Below, in pieces: positions 5,606 to 6,084 of a DNA stretch of 6,084 nt. The stretch comes from Spirochaetales bacterium. Its GTDB lineage: Bacteria; Spirochaetota; Spirochaetia; SZUA-6. The notes beneath the pieces were generated by a model. It was not told the origin of the DNA. It saw nothing but the letters and a program-made list of their open reading frames with translations, and ran no database searches. Every line of letters begins with the position of its first letter. Positions within the stretch are counted from its first letter, which is position 1. The position numbers and the translations under genes were made by a program. The stretch spans positions 1-6,084 of the forward strand of contig QILZ01000406.1 in NCBI GenBank assembly GCA_003233545.1, read 5' to 3'.

Positions 5606-6084
5606 TTTAACAGGCCCTGTAATTCCCTGCCTAAAGTTTCAGTTTCCCGTCTTTTCCAGGTCGAAGGCATTTCCCTGTACGTTATAAGACCGTCCACAGG
5701 ACATACAAAACTGCACACCATGCAGCTTAAACATTTATCCTCTATAAGTTTCGGCCTTCTCTTTTCGGAATCCCATTGAAGCGCCTGCCCTGCAGAATCA
5801 TTACATACGATATAGCATTGCCCGCAGCCCACACACCTGTCAAGATCATAGTCAGTTATTCCCTGTCGTTTAAGATCGAACTCATCGGTTTCCACAAGAT
5901 AAGGAAGCGCCCGGCCTACAAGATCTGCCACTTTTTCGATACCCTTCGACATCATAAAGTCCGATAAACCTTCTATCATATCTTCCACTATTCTGTATCC
6001 GTAATGTATTATTCCGGTTGTTACCTGAATTGTAGATGCACCGGAGAGAATATATTCAAGTGCATCTATCCAGGTTTCGATACC
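5599..6084 (-). CDS. preA: NAD-dependent dihydropyrimidine dehydrogenase subunit PreA, C-terminal part
   Basis: The 3' 161 codons of a gene cut by the right edge. The frame stays open to base 6084; the GTG at 5988 is an internal valine codon. The first ~45 residues of the fragment (GIETWIDALEYILSGAS, then IHYGYRIVEDMIEGL) match the end of the FMN-binding, dihydroorotate-dehydrogenase-like barrel. The tail is a two-cluster ferredoxin domain: CVGCGQCYIVC (84-94) and CLSCMVCSFVC (118-128), each ready for a [4Fe-4S] cluster. This order is characteristic of PreA, which with the flavoprotein PreT interconverts uracil/thymine and their dihydro forms using NAD(H). PreT would be expected upstream, outside the window. 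The gene lies directly before dihydropyrimidinase, the next enzyme in the pathway, and shares its transcript in all likelihood. The fragment's ferredoxin tail and the gene pairing together make PreA far more likely than a pyrimidine-biosynthesis PyrD. Confidence 0.92.
   Translation of the reverse strand, partial: GIETWIDALEYILSGASTIQVTTGIIHYGYRIVEDMIEGLSDFMMSKGIEKVADLVGRALPYLVETDEFDLKRQGITDYDLDRCVGCGQCYIVCNDSAGQALQWDSEKRRPKLIEDKCLSCMVCSFVCPVDGLITYREMPSTWKRRETETLGRELQGLLKL

Noticed and set aside
5599..5988. Stand-alone 129-residue ferredoxin starting at GTG 5988
   Set aside because: The frame continues open to the window edge with sequence matching the PreA barrel end, so this is the tail of a larger protein.

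Overview
The window reads as an ordinary chromosomal segment from a bacterium of moderate-to-low GC. It has AT-rich intergenic gaps, strong Shine-Dalgarno sequences (AGGAGG and AGGAG types) and tightly packed genes. The gene content (a PTS-type IIA protein next to a cation/proton antiporter, and reductive pyrimidine catabolism through an iron-sulfur PreA subunit) would suit an anaerobic or fermentative lineage such as a spirochaete or a Firmicute. No rRNA or other phylogenetic marker is present, so the lineage stays open. I see no mobile element, CRISPR array, tRNA or rRNA.

Left block, plus strand. After a 172-bp AT-rich region there is a three-gene cluster: a PTS EIIA-domain protein (173-625), a CPA2-type cation:proton antiporter (672-1883) and a 115-residue protein whose predicted strand/helix order resembles a PII-like regulator (1900-2247). 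A low-specificity L-threonine aldolase (2313-3338) follows 65 bp later, and its Shine-Dalgarno sequence sits in the loop of a perfect small hairpin. At the extreme left edge, a minus-strand Shine-Dalgarno sequence suggests that a divergent gene begins just outside the window.

Middle, plus strand. A GntR/FCD-family transcriptional regulator (3425-4117) has its own good extended -10 promoter.

Right block, minus strand. A dihydropyrimidinase gene (4160-5551) lies downstream of the 3' part of preA (5599-6084, cut by the window edge), the FMN and [4Fe-4S] subunit of NAD-dependent dihydropyrimidine dehydrogenase. Together they give the first two steps of reductive uracil/thymine degradation. The operon converges on the GntR gene, and a hairpin terminator for the operon lies over the last codons of that regulator gene.

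Working interpretation: the first three genes probably form an ion-transport module with two candidate regulatory proteins (one phosphorylatable, one possibly ligand-binding). The right half is a pyrimidine-salvage/nitrogen operon with a plausible local regulator. The parts are known families. The less familiar aspects are the small PII-like protein and the RNA structure before the aldolase gene.
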